A stretch of 57,162 nucleotides of DNA from Candidatus Caccoplasma merdipullorum (GCA_017694415.1 JADIMW010000083.1:1-57162), one strand, 5' to 3'. Positions 36,307-44,957 are shown, numbered from the stretch's first letter. Translations and numbers: made by a program. Notes: a model not told the origin generated them from the letters alone.

Positions 36307-36336
36307 TTTGCCGGCAGACAGATATGATTATATTTG
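36307..36336 (+). promoter_or_regulatory. Promoter of the unknown/DUF1963 gene pair
   Basis: TTTG at 36307-36310, 18 bases, TATATTTG at 36329-36336: a near-ideal Bacteroidota promoter. Initiation near 36343 lies downstream of the earliest in-frame ATG (36285), which decides the start of the next gene at 36453. Confidence 0.7.
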
Positions 36337-36452
36337 CAAGAAAGAAAGCATACATCGTTATATACGAGCAGCACAACAATCGACACACGAAAAGGGCGAC
36401 ATGCCGAAACAATTATAGGACAAGAAAAAAACAGCCTGAAAAAAATAACAAT

Positions 36453-37148
36453 ATGAAAAATGAAGAAATCAGGAAAGAGTTGGACGAAGCGCGGCAAGCC
36501 GTAGGCGGTATGGAACTGACGGGGCATTCCAATACGCTGGATGCCTGGCTGAGAGCGGCTAAAGCCTGTGTGTCCGTTGCCGAAAAAGACCTTGCAGAAG
36601 AGCATGTATGGGAAATACCCTCTTTGGCAAAGGAATTCATGCAGTATGCCGAGCCATTGGAAGGGTACGACCATCTGCTCAACGAACTGTATTGCGCCGT
36701 AAGGAGAATATCGGACACCGTATTCGAACACCCGCGCATAAAGTTACGGCTGCTCGAATTCCGGTTGCTGATTGTAAACAGAATAGAATGCATGACGGGA
36801 TATGAATTGTCCGAATCGGAAGACCTGACGGAAGAAATATACGGTTACAGCCGGAAAATCGCTTTGGCCGATAAAGGAGAATTGGACAATATGGAAACAG
36901 TAACAGACGGGTACGGTCGCGACCCGATAGAGTGGACCCAACGCTGGGAAGAAGTAGTGGATGAAGCCAACAAGGAGACATTCGCAGCCCTTGCCGATAC
37001 TCCGCGTACCCCCGGATTTTGTGTCCGTTTCTGGCAGGAGCGGGCAAAAATACTCTCGACCCGTTTTGCATTAACGTGGCGTACCCCTGTTGAAATCAAT
37101 CCGGATAAAAAATTCGAATATGAAAAATATCCATTTATTGCTTGCTAA
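36453..37148 (+). CDS. Unrecognised cytoplasmic helical protein
   Basis: I do not recognise this 231-residue protein. It begins MKNEEIRKELDEARQAVGGM, is mostly helical and acidic, and has no signal peptide, membrane segment or known catalytic motif. Notable conserved-looking parts are WLRAAKACVSVAEKDLAEEHVWEIPSL in the first third and GFCVRFWQERAKILSTRFALTW near the end. The strong promoter at 36307-36336 serves it. Its 3' end overlaps the DUF1963 gene by 29 bases, so the two products are probably made together; a shared or complexed role is inferred. Confidence 0.75.
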   Translation: MKNEEIRKELDEARQAVGGMELTGHSNTLDAWLRAAKACVSVAEKDLAEEHVWEIPSLAKEFMQYAEPLEGYDHLLNELYCAVRRISDTVFEHPRIKLRLLEFRLLIVNRIECMTGYELSESEDLTEEIYGYSRKIALADKGELDNMETVTDGYGRDPIEWTQRWEEVVDEANKETFAALADTPRTPGFCVRFWQERAKILSTRFALTWRTPVEINPDKKFEYEKYPFIAC

Positions 37149-37770
37149 GCCCGCCCGTAAACAAAAGGCGGACGGTTCGCGTTTTTGGGGCAATCCGGCT
37201 TTGCCGCAAGGGTATCCATATCCGACATATCCCGACAGTCGCGGAATACCCCGTCCGTACACTTTCATTTGTCAGATAAATCTCGGAGAGCTGGCGCAAT
37301 ACGAAGAAGCAAATCCCCTCCCGCATAAAGGATTGCTCTCCTTTTTCACGAAGATAGACCGCTACATGGGACATTGGGACGCAGAAGATTGCATAAGCGG
37401 GTATATCAGCAGGCAGGAAGATGTAAAAGTCTTGTATTTTCCCGATTGCACAACATTTGAAGAAGTCGGGCGATTAAAAGAGAAGAACGGCACTTTCGTT
37501 TCTCCAGCGGAGTTGCAGATAAAATTTGCCGACAAGGTAAAAAAGTATTCCGACGAGCATCGTCTCTTTGCGCCGCCCGAACATAGAGAGTGGGAAACAT
37601 GGGATTCCCCGTTCGAAGAGTGGCGGATACTGCTTCAGGTCGATTCATTCGACGGCGACGATTTCAACCTCAACTTTATGGATTGCGGCGTCCTCGATTT
37701 CCTTATCTCACCCGAAGATTTGAAAAACGGCAATTTCGACAATGTACGCGCCATAGTCCTTTCTACATGA
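37120..37770 (+). CDS. DUF1963 (YwqG-like) family protein
   Basis: This 216-residue cytoplasmic protein fits DUF1963. It has an early SRFWGNPALPQGYPYPTY segment (the family's GG-P-LP-like motif), FICQINLGELAQYEEANPLPHKGLLSFFTKID in the middle, and LLQVDSFDGDDFNLNFMDCGVLDFLISPEDLKNGNFDNV at the end, as in YwqG. The function is unknown. The start at 37120 (MKNIHLLLAKPARK) is chosen; ATG 37090 would add ten residues. It overlaps the preceding unknown gene and has short spacing to the next hydrolase gene (101 bases). Confidence 0.8.
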   Translation: MKNIHLLLAKPARKQKADGSRFWGNPALPQGYPYPTYPDSRGIPRPYTFICQINLGELAQYEEANPLPHKGLLSFFTKIDRYMGHWDAEDCISGYISRQEDVKVLYFPDCTTFEEVGRLKEKNGTFVSPAELQIKFADKVKKYSDEHRLFAPPEHREWETWDSPFEEWRILLQVDSFDGDDFNLNFMDCGVLDFLISPEDLKNGNFDNVRAIVLST

Positions 37771-37871
37771 CGGGACAATATGTCGGCAACCCGGAAGCCG
37801 GCGTCGCTTTCCTCATGCGGCCGCATTCCGCCCGGAAAACAGCAGCAGGACAAGAAAACCAAATAAGATAT

Positions 37872-38948
37872 ATGAAAATTAAATTGTTGACTCTCATGGT
37901 ATTAATATCCTGTATTGCAAACATGGCAACAACAGGATGTGTCGGCAACAAGAAAGAAGAAAATATGAAAACGACAAAAGAACGACCCCTTATGCTTACC
38001 GGCGAATGGGACAAGACATTTCCGCAAAGCGACAACGTAAAACATACCAAAGTAACATTCCCGAACAGGTTCGGGATAACCCTCGCTGCCGACCTGTATA
38101 TACCCAAAGGCGACGAAAAGCGTTATCCTGCTATAGCAGTCAGCGGGCCTTTCGGTGCCGTAAAAGAACAGGCATCCGGATTATATGCGCAAACCCTTGC
38201 CGAGCGCGGATTTATAACTGTCGCATTCGACCCCTCATATACAGGTGAAAGCGGAGGCGAGCCGCGCTACGTAGCCTCGCCCGATATAAACACCGAAGAT
38301 TTCAGCGCCGCAGTCGATTACCTGTCGTTGCGCGAAGATGTTGACCCCGACCGTATAGGAATTGTCGGCATTTGCGGGTGGGGCGGATTTGCACTCAATG
38401 CCGCAGCCATAGATACCCGCATAAAAGCGACAGTTGCCGCCACGATGTACGATATGAGCCGTTGTACGGCCAACGGATATTTCGATTCCATGACGCCCGA
38501 AGAGAGGTACAAGATGCGCATGCAACTCAACATGCAGCGGACGGAAGACGCTAAAAACGGAACATATGCCCTTGCCGGCGGAGTTCCCGATACGCTGCCC
38601 GACAACGCCCCGCAATTCGTAAAAGACTATTACGCCTATTACAAGACGCCGCGCGGTTATCACAAACGCTCACTTAACTCCAACGGAGGGTGGAACAAGA
38701 CATCGGCCCTATCGTTCACTAATACTCCGTTACTGGCGTACAGCGATGAAATACGCAGCGCGGTATTGATAATACATGGCGAAAAGGCGCATTCGCGATA
38801 TTTCAGCGAAGATGCATACAAGAAACTTAAAGGCGATAACAAAACGCTGATGATAATACCCGGTGCAAACCATACCGATTTGTACGATAAAACCGATATT
38901 ATCCCGTTCGATGCAATAGAAGAATTTTTCAACAAGAATCTGAAATAG
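37872..38948 (+). CDS. Exported alpha/beta hydrolase (COG1073/YcjY-like)
   Basis: This 358-residue protein carries an N-terminal secretion signal ending near TTGC23, compatible with a lipoprotein, although SC14 also resembles a short lipobox. The alpha/beta-hydrolase core has GPFGAVKEQASGLYAQ (oxyanion region), FDPSYTGESGGEPRY, and nucleophile elbow GIVGICGWGGFALN with C168, a Cys-type elbow typical of this branch. HGEKAHSRYFSEDAYK and GANHTDLYDK near residue 335 supply the acid and histidine. The substrate is unknown. The start at 37872 is chosen because the upstream in-frame sequence overlaps DUF1963 codons and lacks coding character. Confidence 0.85.
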   Translation: MKIKLLTLMVLISCIANMATTGCVGNKKEENMKTTKERPLMLTGEWDKTFPQSDNVKHTKVTFPNRFGITLAADLYIPKGDEKRYPAIAVSGPFGAVKEQASGLYAQTLAERGFITVAFDPSYTGESGGEPRYVASPDINTEDFSAAVDYLSLREDVDPDRIGIVGICGWGGFALNAAAIDTRIKATVAATMYDMSRCTANGYFDSMTPEERYKMRMQLNMQRTEDAKNGTYALAGGVPDTLPDNAPQFVKDYYAYYKTPRGYHKRSLNSNGGWNKTSALSFTNTPLLAYSDEIRSAVLIIHGEKAHSRYFSEDAYKKLKGDNKTLMIIPGANHTDLYDKTDIIPFDAIEEFFNKNLK

Positions 38949-39023
38949 AGCAATCGCGGTCGCATTACAAAACCTCCACATAAAGTACGGCTTTGCCGTT
39001 TCTCCCGACCCGGGCAAGAATGA

Positions 39024-39060
39024 AAAAGGCGTAACGGCAAATTAGTCCGTTACGCCTTTT
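39024..39060. terminator. Bidirectional terminator between the hydrolase gene and proB
   Basis: Perfect 14-base arms 39024-39037 and 39047-39060, with A4 at the left base and T4 at the right, serve convergent transcripts. Confidence 0.8.
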
Positions 39061-39091
39061 ATATGAAGTATAAAATTGCAAAAAAGCGTAT

Positions 39092-40177
39092 TTATTCGAT
39101 ATAGAGGTAATCGTAGTGAACAAGAGGCTTTCCCCCCTTCTTTCCGGCCAGAGCAATAGCCTTGTCGCTGTTGCAGGAGACTTTTCCCACTCCTATTATA
39201 ACCCCCTGTCCGTCCTTTATCCGCACAATGTCGTCCTTTTCGAACTCCCCTTCAACACCCGTTATCCCTATCGGCAGCAGGCTGACGGCATTGTCGGAGA
39301 GAAGCCTCTCCTTTGCCTTGTCGTTAATGAGCAGAGTCCCCTTTGCATAACCGTCCGAGTGGGCAATCCATTTCTTTATGCTGGAGAGCTCGTGTTTCGA
39401 AGCCTCGAATACGGTACATACGGTATCGCTTTTGTCATCGAGCAGCGATTGCAGAATATTTTCCCGCCTGCCGTTTGCAATTATAACCGTTATCCCTTCG
39501 TGCGCCACCTTACGGGCAATATTGCATTTTGTCATCATGCCGCCTCGGCCGAACGACGATTTCTTTGTCTGGATATATGACGAAAGGTCTTCCGTTTCGT
39601 CCGAGATGCTGCGGATTACGCTGCTTGACGGGTCTGTCGGGTCGCCGTCGTAAATACCGTCTATGTTGCTTAGGATAATCAATGCCTCTGTATCCATCAT
39701 CGTGGCAATCAACCCCGAAAGCTCGTCGTTGTCGGTAAACATCAGCTCCGTTACGGCAACAGTATCGTTTTCGTTTACTATTGGAATTACGCCGTGCTCG
39801 AGCATTACTTCCATGCACTGTTTCTGGTTCAGGTAGAGACGGCGCGTGGAAAAATTCTCTTTCATCGTCAGAATCTGCCCGCAGTTTATGCCGTGCGATT
39901 TAAACATCTCGTAGTAGTTGTTTACAAGCTTTACCTGACCGACCGCCGAAAACAACTGCCTCGATTTTACCGCATCGAGTTTCCTGTCTATCTGCAGCTC
40001 TCCGCGACCAGAGGCCACGGCACCGGAAGAGACAAGAATAATCTCCACTCCGTTTTTGTGCAGTTCAGCCATCTGGGATACGAGTGCCGACATCCGTGCC
40101 GTATCCAACATCCCCTCTTTAGTTGTAAGGACGTTGCTCCCTATCTTTACAGTAATGCGTTTGTATTTATACATCAA
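39092..40177 (-). CDS. proB: Glutamate 5-kinase
   Basis: ProB phosphorylates glutamate to gamma-glutamyl phosphate, the first step of proline synthesis. The 361-residue chain has the amino-acid-kinase domain (ITVKIGSNVLTT near residues 8-19, IILVSSGAVASGRGEL near 45-60, PIVNENDTVAV, FTDNDELSGLIA, GRGGMMTKCNIARKVAHEGI) and a C-terminal PUA domain (about 275-355) ending VHYDYLYIE. The first two codons are both ATG, so the exact start may be 40174. No proA lies in the window; the gene follows the acyl-CoA synthetase gene by 17 bases. Confidence 0.96.
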   Translation of the reverse strand: MMYKYKRITVKIGSNVLTTKEGMLDTARMSALVSQMAELHKNGVEIILVSSGAVASGRGELQIDRKLDAVKSRQLFSAVGQVKLVNNYYEMFKSHGINCGQILTMKENFSTRRLYLNQKQCMEVMLEHGVIPIVNENDTVAVTELMFTDNDELSGLIATMMDTEALIILSNIDGIYDGDPTDPSSSVIRSISDETEDLSSYIQTKKSSFGRGGMMTKCNIARKVAHEGITVIIANGRRENILQSLLDDKSDTVCTVFEASKHELSSIKKWIAHSDGYAKGTLLINDKAKERLLSDNAVSLLPIGITGVEGEFEKDDIVRIKDGQGVIIGVGKVSCNSDKAIALAGKKGGKPLVHYDYLYIE

Positions 40178-40194
40178 CGACCCGTTTTGCGGTA

Positions 40195-41853
40195 TTATTT
40201 ACTATCGTCCGCCTTGCGAATATCCACCCTTTTTATCTTTCCGCTGATAGTTTTCGGAAGTTCGTCCGTAAACTCTACTATTCTGGGATATTTGTACGGA
40301 GCAGTTACCCTTTTTACGTGATCCTGAATCTCCTTTACAAGAGCCTCGCCCGCTTTATCCTTATATTCTTTCGACAGCACGATTGTTGCCTTTACAACCT
40401 GACCGCGCACTTCGTCGGGAACACCCGTTATGGCGCATTCCACAACAGCCGGGTGTGTCATCAGCGCACTCTCCACCTCGAACGGGCCAATACGGTAACC
40501 CGATGACTTTATCACGTCGTCGGCACGGCCTACAAACCAGAAGTAACCGTCTTCGTCGCGCCATGCAACATCGCCCGTGTAATATACGTTGTCGTGATAT
40601 GCCTCTTTTGTAAGTTCCGGGTCGCGATAATACCCTTTGAACAGCCCCAGAGGTTTGCCGTTGTCGGTATGTATTACAATCTGACCCTGTTCCCCGTCCT
40701 CTGCGCGGCGTCCGTCCGAAGTAAGAAGGTCAATGTCGTACTGCGGATTCCTTATACCCATCGAGCCGGGTTTGGGCGTTACCCAAGGATATGTGGCGAT
40801 GGTAAGAGTCGTTTCGGTCTGACCGAATCCCTCCATCAGCTTTATCCCTGTCAGGCGGTAAAACTCTTCATAAACCTTCGGATTCAGAGCCTCTCCCGCA
40901 ATAGTACAATATTTCAGCGACGAGATGTCGTATTTTGTCAAATCCTCTCTGATAAAGAAGCGGAATACAGTGGGAGGTGCGCAGAACGATGTTATCTTGT
41001 ACTTGCTTATCATTTTCAGGACATCGTCGGCTGCGAATTTCTCGAAGTCATATACGAATACAGTAGCTCCTACAATCCACTGTCCGTAAAGTTTTCCCCA
41101 TACGGCTTTACCCCAACCCGTATCGGCCAGTGTAAAATGCAGGCTGTCGGGAGTAAGGTTGTGCCAGTATGCACCTGTTATTATATGTCCCAGCGGGTAT
41201 GTAAAGTCGTGTATTACCATTTTGGGATTGCCGGTAGTACCCGAAGTAAAGTATAAAAGCGAAGTGTCGCTGTTTGTGTTCGGGTGCTCGGGTTTTACGA
41301 ACGGAGCCGCATCCTCGATACCTTTGTGGAAATCTTCCCACCCTTCGGGAACTTTGGGCCCTATCGATACAATATGTTGCAGGGTAGGGGATTTCTCGAT
41401 CGAGCGGTTTATATGGTCTATCACTATGTCGTCGCCAACGGCTACAATCATCTTTATATCGGCTGCGTTGCACCTGTATATAATATCTTTCTCGGTAAGC
41501 AGGTGGGTGGCGGGGATGCATATCGCTCCGAGTTTGTGTAGAGCTATTATCGAAAACCAGAATTCAAAACGGCGTTTCAATATAAGCATTACCATATCCC
41601 CGTGTCCTATGCCGAGCGAACTGAAATAAGACGCGGTTTTGTCGCTTTCCCTTTTTATGTCGGCAAAAGTAAAGTCGATATGTTCCCCTTTGTCGTTTAT
41701 CCAGCACAAAGCCTTTTTGTCGGGGTCTGTTTTTGCCCACTCATCAACGACATCATATCCGAAATTGAAGTTCTCGGGAACAATTATCTTGAAGTTCTTC
41801 ATGAAGTCCTCCTGCGAAGAGAACGTCGTCTGTTTTACAAATCTTTCTAACAT
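40195..41853 (-). CDS. AMP-forming acyl-CoA synthetase (medium-chain/acetyl-CoA synthetase-like)
   Basis: This 552-residue ANL-family enzyme activates a carboxylate with ATP to an acyl-adenylate and then to acyl-CoA. The P-loop LLYFTSGTTGNPKMV, the adenine motif EGFGQTETT, the YYTGDVAWRDEDGYFWFVGRADD hinge region and the catalytic lysine in LPKTISGKIKR are all present. It is closest to the medium-chain/ACSM type, in which TGWGKAVWGKLYGQW is conserved. The gene follows the XRE-cupin regulator by 50 bases, a common pairing in Bacteroidota. The acid used is unknown. Confidence 0.93.
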   Translation of the reverse strand: MLERFVKQTTFSSQEDFMKNFKIIVPENFNFGYDVVDEWAKTDPDKKALCWINDKGEHIDFTFADIKRESDKTASYFSSLGIGHGDMVMLILKRRFEFWFSIIALHKLGAICIPATHLLTEKDIIYRCNAADIKMIVAVGDDIVIDHINRSIEKSPTLQHIVSIGPKVPEGWEDFHKGIEDAAPFVKPEHPNTNSDTSLLYFTSGTTGNPKMVIHDFTYPLGHIITGAYWHNLTPDSLHFTLADTGWGKAVWGKLYGQWIVGATVFVYDFEKFAADDVLKMISKYKITSFCAPPTVFRFFIREDLTKYDISSLKYCTIAGEALNPKVYEEFYRLTGIKLMEGFGQTETTLTIATYPWVTPKPGSMGIRNPQYDIDLLTSDGRRAEDGEQGQIVIHTDNGKPLGLFKGYYRDPELTKEAYHDNVYYTGDVAWRDEDGYFWFVGRADDVIKSSGYRIGPFEVESALMTHPAVVECAITGVPDEVRGQVVKATIVLSKEYKDKAGEALVKEIQDHVKRVTAPYKYPRIVEFTDELPKTISGKIKRVDIRKADDSK

Positions 41854-41903
41854 ATATCGTATATGCGGAGTTTTCTCCTTCTTTTAAATCAACAAAATGA
41901 CAA

Positions 41904-42458
41904 TTAAATAATTATGGCGAGGAAACGTACGCGCTCCCCGTCGAGAGCCTTCATGCCGTGCGGGCGTGTGGAGTCGAAGTAAATGCTGTCGCCTTTTTCG
42001 AGGGTTATCTTTTTGTCTCCGATTTGCAACAACATCCGGCCTTCTATAATCAGATTAAACTCCTGTCCGGCGTGCGTGTTAAGATATATCGGCTTCTCCG
42101 TACTGTCGGGTTCTACCGTAACGATAAACGGGTCGGCCTTCCTGTTCAGGAATCCCGATGCCAAAGACTGGTATTTGTACGCTTTGGTACGTTCCACTGC
42201 CGCACCGTTTCCGGCTCTTGTAATAAAATAACTGCTCATGTGCGGTTCGTCTCCGAACATAAGAGTAGATAAGTCTATTCCGCATTCCGAACTGATTTTG
42301 TGCAGAAGGCTGACGGGAATATCCTTTGTTCCGGATTCCAACTCGCAATACTCCTCTTCCGATATGTTGCATATTTTTGCCATTTCGGCTTTCGATACGT
42401 CGAGAGCATCGCGTAAACCTTTCAGTCTGGTAGCGATTTGCTTTATTTGTTCAATCAT
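41904..42458 (-). CDS. XRE-family regulator with C-terminal cupin
   Basis: This 184-residue protein has an N-terminal helix-turn-helix (about residues 8-62, KAEMAKICNISEEEYCELESG) and a C-terminal cupin_2 domain (about 105-184, with HAGQEFNLIIEGRMLLQIG and GDSIYFDSTRPHGMKAL). The architecture suggests a small-molecule-responsive repressor or activator. It is co-transcribed with the acyl-CoA synthetase and proB, and control of that operon is likely. A longer frame opens at 42494, but its first codons overlap a -7-like element (42498-42491), favouring the start at 42458. Confidence 0.9.
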   Translation of the reverse strand: MIEQIKQIATRLKGLRDALDVSKAEMAKICNISEEEYCELESGTKDIPVSLLHKISSECGIDLSTLMFGDEPHMSSYFITRAGNGAAVERTKAYKYQSLASGFLNRKADPFIVTVEPDSTEKPIYLNTHAGQEFNLIIEGRMLLQIGDKKITLEKGDSIYFDSTRPHGMKALDGERVRFLAIII

Positions 42459-42490
42459 AAGATAAGATTTTTTGCATGTTACCGACGCCT

Positions 42491-42498
42491 GCAAGGTA
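42491..42498 (-). promoter_or_regulatory. Candidate -7 element of the XRE-cupin operon
   Basis: Read leftward, TACCTTGC (42498-42491) resembles TAnnTTTG with mismatches at the last two positions. Initiation near 42484 leaves about 25 bases before the ATG at 42458. Confidence 0.35.
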
Positions 42499-42585
42499 GT
42501 GCAAGGCCTGATGCAATAGAGAAGCTGGTTCCGTTATGCCGGTATATTGTCTATCTTCGCAGTAAGTCAGTGGCAAAAGTATAAA

Positions 42586-42625
42586 AAAAAAGTAACGGAT
42601 GCAACATCGCATCCGTTACTTTTTT
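42586..42625 (-). terminator. Terminator of the tRNA-Glu/rpsT/tRNA-Glu transcript
   Basis: Perfect 17-base arms at 42586-42602 and 42609-42625 with a 6-base loop. The A-tract at the left base reads as a U-tract on the minus strand. Confidence 0.88.
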
Positions 42626-42640
42626 GCTCTCGTCATTCAG

Positions 42641-42712
42641 TAGCCCATAGGGGAATCGAACCCCTCTTTCAAGAATGAAAATCTTGCGTCCTAGCCGATA
42701 GACGAATGGGCC
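42641..42712 (-). tRNA. tRNA-Glu (anticodon TTC)
   Basis: A full cloverleaf of 72 bases reads leftward. The acceptor stem is GGCCCAT/ATGGGCT, the anticodon loop TTTTCAT with TTC is framed by CAAGA/TCTTG, and the T-arm GAGGGGTTCGATTCCCCT is intact. CCA is not encoded. It lies between rpsT and the terminator. Confidence 0.97.
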
Positions 42713-42748
42713 TCCTTTCGGCCGGAAGAGTTCCGGCACCTGTATTTT

Positions 42749-43000
42749 TTACAGTCCGTTTACGTGGCGCGAGAGCTTCGATTTCAAATTGGCAGCCTTG
42801 TTTTTATGTATAACATTTTTCTTGGCCAATTTGTCGAGCATCGAAGTTACTTTTATTAAAAGATCCTTAGCCTCTTCTTTTTCTTTCGAAGCACGCAGTT
42901 TGCGCACTGCATTACGCATTGTCTTAGCGTAGTATCTGTTCTGCAAACGACGTGTTGCCGTTTGGCGGATTCTTTTTATAGCTGAACTATGGTTTGCCAT
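42749..43000 (-). CDS. rpsT: 30S ribosomal protein S20
   Basis: This is the 83-residue, strongly basic S20, which binds 16S rRNA in the lower body of the small subunit. The start [20 protein letters not shown] and the run [16 protein letters not shown] are family hallmarks, and the C-terminal helix has [18 protein letters not shown]. It is flanked by two tRNA-Glu genes and is probably cut from the same transcript. Confidence 0.98.
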   Translation of the reverse strand: MANHSSAIKRIRQTATRRLQNRYYAKTMRNAVRKLRASKEKEEAKDLLIKVTSMLDKLAKKNVIHKNKAANLKSKLSRHVNGL

Positions 43001-43039
43001 TACAATTAAAACTCTTTAATTTTTTATTTCTTTCTATCG

Positions 43040-43111
43040 TAGCCCATAAGAGAATCGAACTCTTCTTTCAAGAATGAGAATCTTGCGTCCTAGCCGATAG
43101 ACGAATGGGCC
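43040..43111 (-). tRNA. tRNA-Glu (anticodon CTC)
   Basis: A 72-base cloverleaf reads leftward. It is nearly identical to the TTC isoacceptor at 42641-42712, with anticodon loop TTCTCAT and T-arm GAAGAGTTCGATTCTCTT. A strong promoter lies 55-85 bases upstream. Confidence 0.96.
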
Positions 43112-43165
43112 ATTTTACAATAGCATTTGATGAATGCAGATAAAACCGCCCCTCGAAATGCGGTG

Positions 43166-43196
43166 CAAATATATGCTACTTTTTTTAATTGACAAA
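43166..43196 (-). promoter_or_regulatory. Promoter of the tRNA-Glu/rpsT transcript
   Basis: Read leftward, TTTG (43196-43193), 19 bases, TATATTTG (43173-43166): an exact match to the Bacteroidota consensus. Confidence 0.75.
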
Positions 43197-43749
43197 ATTT
43201 TTTCTCTCTAAAACGACGATTTATTGTTTTTTCATCAAGATATAAGGCTTTTTCCGCTGCATTAATACGTAATTACCCGGCAAAAACAGCGGAGTCGTAC
43301 CCTTTGCGGCCGATACCGTCAGGCGCAAAATACTCTGTGTTATGTCCGGCAACAGTCGGTTAAGTTGCACTCCGCCCATGCGATTGATGTAACCCCGTTC
43401 TTTTAAGCTACGGAAAAATCGGGAGCCCTGCCCTGCTGCAGCGCGTCAAACATGTAGAGGCACATCAGCTTTAGAATGACGATAGTAAGGAGGTGCTTTG
43501 AAAAAAATTCAGTACAGCGAATCTGGGGATAGATTCGCAAAACGGCGGCTGCGTGGAACAGACGCAGTTGCTCGACTACACGAAAGGCAGGCAAGAAAAA
43601 AAATGCGGAGCGGTGTGGCGTTGTGCGATACGTCGGGGACGGAGACGGGTTGAATAAAAAAGGTTTGTCTTTACAGTACCAAAGAATTAACTTAGCGGGT
43701 AATTTCGGGCAGTCGATAATTTAGGACGTCCCGATACGATAGCGACGAT
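43197..43749. other. Unexplained 550-base region upstream of recO
   Basis: No gene is convincing. A 63-codon minus frame at 43403-43594 (ending YMFDALQQGRAPDFSVA) and a plus frame with QNGGCVEQTQLLDYTKGRQ near 43520-43640 have coding-like composition but no partner or start. Possibly a decayed gene; no terminator or RNA motif is recognised. Confidence 0.35.
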
Positions 43750-44469
43750 ATGCTGGAGAAGAGCAATGCGGTAATACTTAATATCACCAAACATACCGAT
43801 AAGACCATAATAGTAAATGCCTATACCGAGAAGTACGGGCGGACGGCATACGTCTTTATCCTCGGAACAGGGCGGAGGTCGCGTCTTCAGCGTGCTCTTT
43901 TCGCACCGTTCGCCCTCCTATCCATCGAGTGCGACTATCGTCCCAAAGAACAGTTCCAGAAAATAAAAAGTGTAGAACTGTTATATCCGCAACAGTTGCA
44001 GTTCGACCCCGTAAAGGGAGCTGTCGCCCTGTTTCTTTCCGATTTCCTGCTGCACGTAATCCGCGAGCCCGAACCATATCCGTCGTTCTTCCGATTCCTT
44101 TCCGACTCAATAATACTCTATAATGCAATGCAGGAAGGAAAGGCCAACTTTCATCTCTGCTTTTTGTTTGCTCTTTCATCGTTCCTCGGCTTCTATCCCG
44201 ATACAAACACATATACCAAAGGGGCGTATTTCGACCTTATCAACGGAGTCTTTACAACAACGCCGCCAATGCACAAGCATTATTTATCGCAGAAGGAATC
44301 CGCGAACTTCATGCTAATCTCGCGTATGAATTTCCGCAATCTGCACCATTTTACATTTTCGCGCGAAGAGAGACGGCTTGTTTTGGATAAAATAATAGAA
44401 TACTACCGCATACATCAAGGATTTTCGCCGCTCAAGTCGCCCGATATACTCAAATTGTTGTTCGATTAA
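43750..44469 (+). CDS. recO: DNA repair protein RecO
   Basis: RecO loads RecA on SSB-coated single-stranded DNA with RecR in gap repair. The 239-residue protein has the N-terminal OB-fold (AVILNITKHTDKTIIVNAYTEKYGRTAYVFILG) and a helical C-terminal part with LFALSSFLGFYPDTNTYTKGAYFDLINGVF. The four zinc cysteines found in many RecO proteins are absent, as is usual in this phylum. It ends just before the tRNA-Arg promoter; the rpsT-recO neighbourhood is a conserved Bacteroidales arrangement. Confidence 0.9.
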   Translation: MLEKSNAVILNITKHTDKTIIVNAYTEKYGRTAYVFILGTGRRSRLQRALFAPFALLSIECDYRPKEQFQKIKSVELLYPQQLQFDPVKGAVALFLSDFLLHVIREPEPYPSFFRFLSDSIILYNAMQEGKANFHLCFLFALSSFLGFYPDTNTYTKGAYFDLINGVFTTTPPMHKHYLSQKESANFMLISRMNFRNLHHFTFSREERRLVLDKIIEYYRIHQGFSPLKSPDILKLLFD

Positions 44470-44472
44470 AAA

Positions 44473-44504
44473 TTTGTCGGGAATGAAAAAATAGCGTACA
44501 TTTG
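44473..44504 (+). promoter_or_regulatory. Promoter of tRNA-Arg
   Basis: TTTG at 44473-44476, 20 bases, TACATTTG at 44497-44504; initiation would fall about 45 bases before the tRNA. Confidence 0.7.
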
Positions 44505-44556
44505 CACTGCTTTTGCGTTTCGGCGATACGGATGCCGGAGCAGATGCGTAAAGGAT

Positions 44557-44628
44557 GTCTCCGTAGTTCAATGGATAGAACGAAAGTTTCCTAAACTTTA
44601 GATTCGGGTTCGATTCCCGGCGGAGATA
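44557..44628 (+). tRNA. tRNA-Arg (anticodon CCT)
   Basis: A 72-base cloverleaf: acceptor GTCTCCG/CGGAGAT with a G-U end pair, anticodon stem AAAGT/ACTTT holding loop TTCCTAA (CCT), and T-arm CGGGTTCGATTCCCGG. CCA is not encoded. Confidence 0.95.
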
Positions 44629-44629
44629 C

Positions 44630-44678
44630 AAAAAAGCCAGGGAAGTAAACAATTTTATTTTGCGCCCTGGCCTTTTTT
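44630..44678 (+). terminator. Terminator after tRNA-Arg
   Basis: GCCAGGG and CCCTGGC arms framed by A6 and T6 tracts, with one bulged base and a long AT-rich loop. It marks the left edge of the AT-rich island. Confidence 0.6.
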
Positions 44679-44957
44679 GTTTGTTAATGTAAATATTCTG
44701 TATAAAGTGAGGAAAAACCTTATTGAGTCTTCCTGCTACTTTGAATATGTAATTATGGGAGGTGATATTTACGTTTTCCTGTAAAATCTACAAAAATTAT
44801 AATAACTTGTTGCATTGCATTTTGTAGAGATTAAATTTGTGGTATTATCTTGATGAATTCTATTTTTTTTGACTAATTTTGATATTTTATGATAGGTGAT
44901 ATGTGTTACTATAAAACGATGGCATTTGCGTACTTTACTAAATTTTATTCTAAGATA
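44679..44957. other. AT-rich intergenic stretch at the island's left edge
   Basis: No gene is seen. CTACAAAA (about 44788-44795) and TTTTGTAG (about 44820-44827) form an 8-base inverted repeat with a spacer of about 24 bases. Composition drops sharply in G+C compared with recO. Confidence 0.35.

Noticed and set aside
43403..43594. 63-codon minus-strand frame resembling a transposase tail
   Set aside because: The match to any transposase is only an impression; there are no inverted ends, no DDE motif and no start context, so no insertion sequence is called.
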